From: an uncultured Pseudomonadota bacterium
GTDB lineage: Bacteria > Pseudomonadota > Gammaproteobacteria > Burkholderiales > SG8-39
DNA length: 9,329 nucleotides
NCBI GenBank assembly: GCA_903909415.1
Contig: CAIVVS010000121.1
Location: 1-9,329 of the forward strand
Direction of reading: 5' to 3'
Shown: positions 7,044-9,329 of the stretch, piece after piece
Layout of the letters: each line of letters begins with the position of its first letter
How positions within the stretch are numbered: position 1 is the stretch's first letter
Notes under the pieces: generated by a model
Told to the model about the DNA's origin: nothing
Database searches by the model: none
Seen by the model: only the letters and a program-made list of their open reading frames with translations
Made by a program: the position numbers and the translations under genes

Positions 7044-7058
7044 GGTTGCAATGCAACC
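7044..7058. promoter_or_regulatory. Perfect 15-bp palindrome, candidate operator
   Basis: GGTTGCA at 7044-7050 and TGCAACC at 7052-7058 are exact reverse complements around a single central base, A7051. It lies inside the divergent region and includes one of its few AT-containing stretches, unlike GC-only chance repeats. The centre is 65 bases from the decarboxylase start and 83 bases from the binding-protein start. A dimeric regulator (GntR, LysR, IclR, MarR or TetR type) could bind here and control both directions. No regulator gene is in the window. Confidence 0.5.
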
Positions 7059-7133
7059 GAAAACGCGATGGCGCGCCGCCCCGCAGTGGTGCAAACTCCG
7101 CCCCCACGAGAGAACCGGCTGGAGGAGCCCACC

Positions 7134-8123
7134 ATGCATCCCGTATTCACCCACGCGGCGCGCCTGATCGCGTTCGCATCGGCCACCCTGCTTGCAGCCC
7201 TGGCCGCGCCGGCCCACGCGCAGCAGCCCTGGCCCGCCAAGCCGGTCAGCATGGTGGTCGGCTACCCGGCCGGCTCCGGCATCGACAACGTGGCGCGCTT
7301 CCTCGCCGAGGGCCTGCGCGAGCGCACCGGCCAGCCCTTCCTGGTGGAGAACAAGCCCGGCGCGGTGGGCAACATCGCGGCGCAGTTCGTCGCGCGCGCG
7401 CCCTCCGACGGCTACACGCTGCTGTTCACGCCGAACTCCTCGCACGGCATCAACCCGCACATGTTCAACAAGCTGGGCTTCGATCCGGTCAAGGACTTCC
7501 AGCCGGTGACCACGGTGCTGAGCCTGGGCTTCGTGCTGGTGGTGAACCCGCAGACCGTGCCGGTCAACAGCGTGGCCGAGCTCACCGCCTACATCAAGGC
7601 GCGTCCGGGCAAGCTCGCCTACGCCAGCGGCAACGCCACCGGCCGCGTCACCGCGGAGTGGTACCGGCAGATCGCCGGCTTCGATGCGGTGCACGTGCCG
7701 TACAAGGGCGTTCCCCAGGCGATCACCGACCTGCTGGGCGGACAGGTGCACTTCATGTTCGCCGACGCGACGCTGGGCATCCCGACGGCGCGCTCGGGCA
7801 AGCTGCGCGCGCTGGCCGTGACCAATGCCAGGCGCGTGTCGAGCGCGCCCGACATCCCGACCATGGTCGAGGCCGGCGTGCGCGGCTACGAGGTGGAGAG
7901 CTGGTTCGGCGTGCTGTTCCCCGCCGGCACCGCCATGGACACCACGCGGCGCCTGGCCGAACTGACCAACGCGGTGATGGGCACGGACAAGTCGCGCGAG
8001 TTCCTCACCAGGCTGGGCGCCGAGGCGCTGCCCGGCACGCCGGAGGGATTCGCGAAGATCATCGCCGCCGAGATCGCCAAATGGGGCCCGGTGGTCAAGG
8101 CCGCGGGCATCGCCCCGGAGTGA
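7134..8123 (+). CDS. Tripartite tricarboxylate transporter substrate-binding protein (Bug/TctC family)
   Basis: The product is 329 residues from ATG at 7134, preceded by GGAGGAG with eight bases between the GGAGG core and the start. The signal peptide is clear: positively charged start, hydrophobic core of about residues 11-25, and cleavage after A-H-A at residue 29, so the mature protein is periplasmic. Bug-family motifs are present in order: G-Y-P-A-G-S-G-I-D (first ligand loop, residues 43-51), E-N-K-P-G-A-V-G-N (second loop), S-D-G-Y-T-L-L, V-P-Y-K-G at 188-192, and F-A-D before the hinge. The first loop differs from that of the minus-strand paralogue (P-F-P-P-G-G-P-T-D), so a different ligand is likely and recent duplication is unlikely. 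The gene is divergent from the decarboxylase operon and 110 bases ahead of the FAH-family gene. The TctA/TctB membrane partners are not in the window. Ligand unknown. Confidence 0.95.
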   Translation: MHPVFTHAARLIAFASATLLAALAAPAHAQQPWPAKPVSMVVGYPAGSGIDNVARFLAEGLRERTGQPFLVENKPGAVGNIAAQFVARAPSDGYTLLFTPNSSHGINPHMFNKLGFDPVKDFQPVTTVLSLGFVLVVNPQTVPVNSVAELTAYIKARPGKLAYASGNATGRVTAEWYRQIAGFDAVHVPYKGVPQAITDLLGGQVHFMFADATLGIPTARSGKLRALAVTNARRVSSAPDIPTMVEAGVRGYEVESWFGVLFPAGTAMDTTRRLAELTNAVMGTDKSREFLTRLGAEALPGTPEGFAKIIAAEIAKWGPVVKAAGIAPE

Positions 8124-8146
8124 GGGCAGCGGGCCCGGTCCCGCGC

Positions 8147-8169
8147 GGCCGCCGGGCGGATGGGCGGCC
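8147..8169 (+). terminator. Hairpin after the binding-protein gene, weak terminator candidate
   Basis: GGCCGCC at 8147-8153 and GGCGGCC at 8163-8169 form a perfect 7-bp GC stem with a 9-base loop, 24 bases past the stop codon. No T-run follows, so it is not a classical intrinsic terminator. It may instead stabilise the transcript end or act with Rho. Confidence 0.25.
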
Positions 8170-8179
8170 TGCGGCGGCG

Positions 8180-8185
8180 TAGAAT
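8180..8185 (+). promoter_or_regulatory. Candidate -10 box for the FAH-family gene
   Basis: TAGAAT matches TATAAT at five of six positions and stands out in an otherwise GC-only stretch. Transcription start would be near 8192, giving a leader of about 42 bases. A -35 box is not evident, so independent transcription of the downstream gene is possible rather than shown. Confidence 0.4.
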
Positions 8186-8193
8186 CCGGCTCC

Positions 8194-8217
8194 CCCGCGG
8201 TGCATCCATGCCGCGGG
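8194..8217 (+). repeat. Inverted repeat in the leader of the FAH-family gene
   Basis: CCCGCGG at 8194-8200 pairs with CCGCGGG at 8211-8217. Inside it CAT (8203-8205) can pair with ATG (8208-8210) if TG bulges out. It lies between the candidate -10 box and the TGGAG ribosome site at 8224-8228, so it would be in the 5' leader of the mRNA and could affect translation or be a dimeric protein site. Confidence 0.35.
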
Positions 8218-8233
8218 CCCTGATGGAGCCCCC

Positions 8234-9091
8234 ATGAAGCTTTGCCGCTACAACGACGACCGCGTAGGCCTGGTCATGGCCGACGGCCTGCATGACGCCA
8301 CCGCCGCGCTCGCCGCGCTGCCCGCCCAGCGCTACCCGCTGCCCCGGCACGACCTGCTGGTCGCGGCCCTGCCCGGCCTGCGCGCCGCGCTGGAGGCCGA
8401 GGCCGCGCGCAATCCGGCCATCCCGGTGGAGTCCGTGCGCCTGGCCAGCCCCGTGGCCAACCCGGGCAAGATCATCGCCGCGCCGGTGAACTACACCAAG
8501 CACCTGGAAGAGGTGCTGGCCGACAAGGGCATCCACCACGGCAACCTAATCAACGAGATCCACCGCGCCGGGCTGTTCCTCAAGGCGACCAGCTCGCTGG
8601 TGGGCGCGAGCGACGGGGTGCAGCTGAGCCACACCGATCGCCGCAACGACCCGGAAGTGGAGCTGGTCGTGGTGATCGGCAAGGCCGCCAAGGACGTGTC
8701 CGCAGCGCAGGCGCTGGACTACGTCGCCGGCTACTGCATCGGCCTGGACATCACCATCCGCGGGCCGGAGGAACGCAGCTTCCGCAAGTCGCCCGACAGC
8801 TACACCGTGCTCGGGCCGTGGATGGTCACCGCCGACGAACTCACCGACCCGACGAACCTGGACCTCAGCATCCGCGTCAACGGCGAGCTGCGCCAGGACG
8901 CGAACACCTCGGACCTGATCCTGGGCGTGCGCGAGCTGGTGGAGCTGGCCTCGGCCTTCTACACCCTGCACCCGGGCGACGTGATCATGACCGGCACGCC
9001 GCAGGGCGTGGCCTCGATCCAGCCCGGGGACAGCATGCTGGCCGAGATCCGGGGCATCGGGAGCATGCGGGTGGCCGTCCATCGCGCGTGA
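8234..9091 (+). CDS. Fumarylacetoacetate hydrolase (FAH)-family enzyme
   Basis: The product is 285 residues from ATG at 8234, with TGGAG five bases upstream. It has a short N-terminal domain (about residues 1-70), then the FAH catalytic fold. Visible features are N-Y-x-x-H with His90 and Glu93 spaced like the His-x-x-Glu dyad of FAHD1, metal ligands Glu141 and Glu143 in P-E-V-E-L, a likely third ligand Asp172 in G-L-D-I, a lysine in F-R-K-S, and G-T-P-Q-G-V at 254-259. The family uses Mg2+ or Mn2+ to cleave C-C bonds in acylpyruvates and fumarylacetoacetate or to isomerise and decarboxylate ring-cleavage products such as hydroxymuconates. It is soluble and cytoplasmic. Lying between two binding-protein genes, it probably serves a lower step of aromatic or keto-acid breakdown. 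Whether it is a hydrolase, isomerase or decarboxylase cannot be decided from the sequence. Confidence 0.94.
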   Translation: MKLCRYNDDRVGLVMADGLHDATAALAALPAQRYPLPRHDLLVAALPGLRAALEAEAARNPAIPVESVRLASPVANPGKIIAAPVNYTKHLEEVLADKGIHHGNLINEIHRAGLFLKATSSLVGASDGVQLSHTDRRNDPEVELVVVIGKAAKDVSAAQALDYVAGYCIGLDITIRGPEERSFRKSPDSYTVLGPWMVTADELTDPTNLDLSIRVNGELRQDANTSDLILGVRELVELASAFYTLHPGDVIMTGTPQGVASIQPGDSMLAEIRGIGSMRVAVHRA

Positions 9092-9096
9092 GCCCC

Positions 9097-9121
9097 GCGG
9101 CAGCGCAGGGAAGCCTGCCGC
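9097..9121 (+). terminator. Hairpin after the FAH-family gene, weak terminator candidate
   Basis: GCGGCAG at 9097-9103 and CTGCCGC at 9115-9121 form a perfect 7-bp stem with an 11-base loop, five bases past the FAH-family stop codon. There is no T-run after it and a candidate -10 box begins eight bases later, so it may mark a gene boundary, but termination is uncertain. Confidence 0.3.
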
Positions 9122-9128
9122 CGCCGGG

Positions 9129-9134
9129 TAAGAT
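9129..9134 (+). promoter_or_regulatory. Candidate -10 box for the third binding-protein gene
   Basis: TAAGAT matches TATAAT at four of six positions and sits 34 bases before the ATG at 9169. Transcription start near 9141 would give a leader of about 28 bases. A -35 box is not clear. Its position relative to the gene resembles the TAGAAT upstream of the FAH-family gene. Confidence 0.35.
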
Positions 9135-9168
9135 CGGTGATTCGCCGCATTCCACGGAGCCACGCGCC

Positions 9169-9329
9169 ATGAACCGAACCCGACTGAACCTGCCCACTGC
9201 GTTGGTCACCGCGCTGGCCGCCACCGCCATCCTCGCCGCCGCACCCGCCCACGCGCAACAGGCCGCGCCCGCATGGCCGGAACGCTCGGTGAAGGTGATC
9301 AACACCTTCCCGGCGGGCGGCTCGGGCGA
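9169..9329 (+). CDS. Bug/TctC-family substrate-binding protein, N-terminal fragment
   Basis: ATG at 9169, with GGAG nine bases upstream, opens a frame that runs uninterrupted off the window end; 53 complete codons are visible. The start encodes a clear Sec signal peptide: basic M-N-R-T-R, a hydrophobic Ala/Leu/Ile stretch of about residues 9-25, and cleavage after A-H-A at residue 29. The mature start contains W-P-E-R-S-V-K-V-I-N-T-F-P-A-G-G-S-G, which fits the first strand and ligand loop of Bug proteins (usual form W-P-x-R-P-V, then P-F-P-A-G-G). This is the third such gene in the window, 77 bases after the FAH-family gene. The Asn-Thr in place of Val-Pro before Phe is a small departure from the usual motif. 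Most of the protein is outside the window, so the family call rests on the leader and first loop only. Confidence 0.85.
   Translation, partial: MNRTRLNLPTALVTALAATAILAAAPAHAQQAAPAWPERSVKVINTFPAGGSG

Larger units (their letters stand above)
6987..7133. promoter_or_regulatory. Divergent intergenic control region
   Basis: These 147 bases separate the start of the minus-strand operon (GTG at 6986) from the plus-strand binding-protein gene (ATG at 7134), so promoters in both directions must lie here or overlap the flanking genes. The region contains the perfect palindrome at 7044-7058, an inverted repeat at 7012-7033 and the two ribosome sites (GGAGG at 6993-6997 minus, GGAGGAG at 7121-7127 plus). 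A clear sigma-70 promoter with both boxes is not visible in either direction, which fits activator-dependent transcription but does not prove it. Confidence 0.6.

Noticed and set aside
6987..7751. A 255-residue N-terminal extension of the UbiD-family protein in the same open frame
   Set aside because: It would be antisense to the divergent binding-protein gene, has no domain character and ignores the strong ribosome site at 6993-6997. The 523-residue product from 6986 has normal family length.
5439..8123. An 894-codon plus-strand open frame running through the decarboxylase into the binding protein
   Set aside because: The first 565 codons are antisense to the UbiD-family gene and look like noise. 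Only the part from 7134 is real, with its own ribosome site and signal peptide, so this is not a fusion gene.
1..9329. Mobile elements, CRISPR arrays, tRNA or rRNA genes, attachment sites
   Set aside because: No direct-repeat arrays, transposase or integrase motifs, or tRNA-like cloverleaf sequences were recognised, and composition is uniform across the window.

Overview
The window is very GC-rich chromosomal DNA with third codon positions almost all G or C, tight gene packing and no mobile-element, phage, CRISPR or tRNA signal. Three Bug/TctC-type periplasmic solute-binding proteins within 9.3 kb, next to catabolic enzymes, suggest a Burkholderiales betaproteobacterium (Comamonadaceae or Alcaligenaceae type). 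That placement is an inference from gene content, not from a marker gene.

Layout. (1) Bases 1-201, plus strand: the C-terminal end of a short-chain dehydrogenase/reductase cut by the window edge. (2) Bases 230-6986, minus strand: a compact four-gene set, transcribed right to left. The order is a UbiD-family prenylated-FMN decarboxylase (5415-6986), a xanthine dehydrogenase-family molybdopterin-binding large subunit (3013-5406), a Bug-type solute-binding protein (1995-2969) and a CocE/NonD-type alpha/beta hydrolase (230-1954). The gaps are 8, 43 and 40 bases, so this is almost certainly one operon. It converges on the dehydrogenase gene with only 28 bases between the two stop codons. (3) Bases 6987-7133: a divergent intergenic region holding a perfect 15-bp palindrome and a second inverted repeat, the most likely control point for both directions. 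(4) Bases 7134-9329, plus strand: a second Bug-type binding protein (7134-8123), a fumarylacetoacetate hydrolase-family enzyme (8234-9091) and the start of a third Bug-type binding protein (9169 to the window end), each with its own short upstream region.

How it may work together. The binding proteins would capture an organic acid or related small molecule in the periplasm. Inside the cell, a serine hydrolase (ester or amide cleavage), a molybdenum hydroxylase (water-derived ring or aldehyde hydroxylation), a reversible prFMN decarboxylase and an FAH-fold C-C hydrolase or isomerase are the kinds of step used to degrade an aromatic, furanic or N-heteroaromatic carboxylate. The substrate cannot be read from the sequence. 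The set looks incomplete here: no iron-sulfur or FAD subunit for the molybdenum enzyme, no TctA/TctB membrane components, no UbiX flavin prenyltransferase and no regulator lie in the window. The enzyme families are all known; the combination around an orphan molybdenum subunit is the part most worth following.
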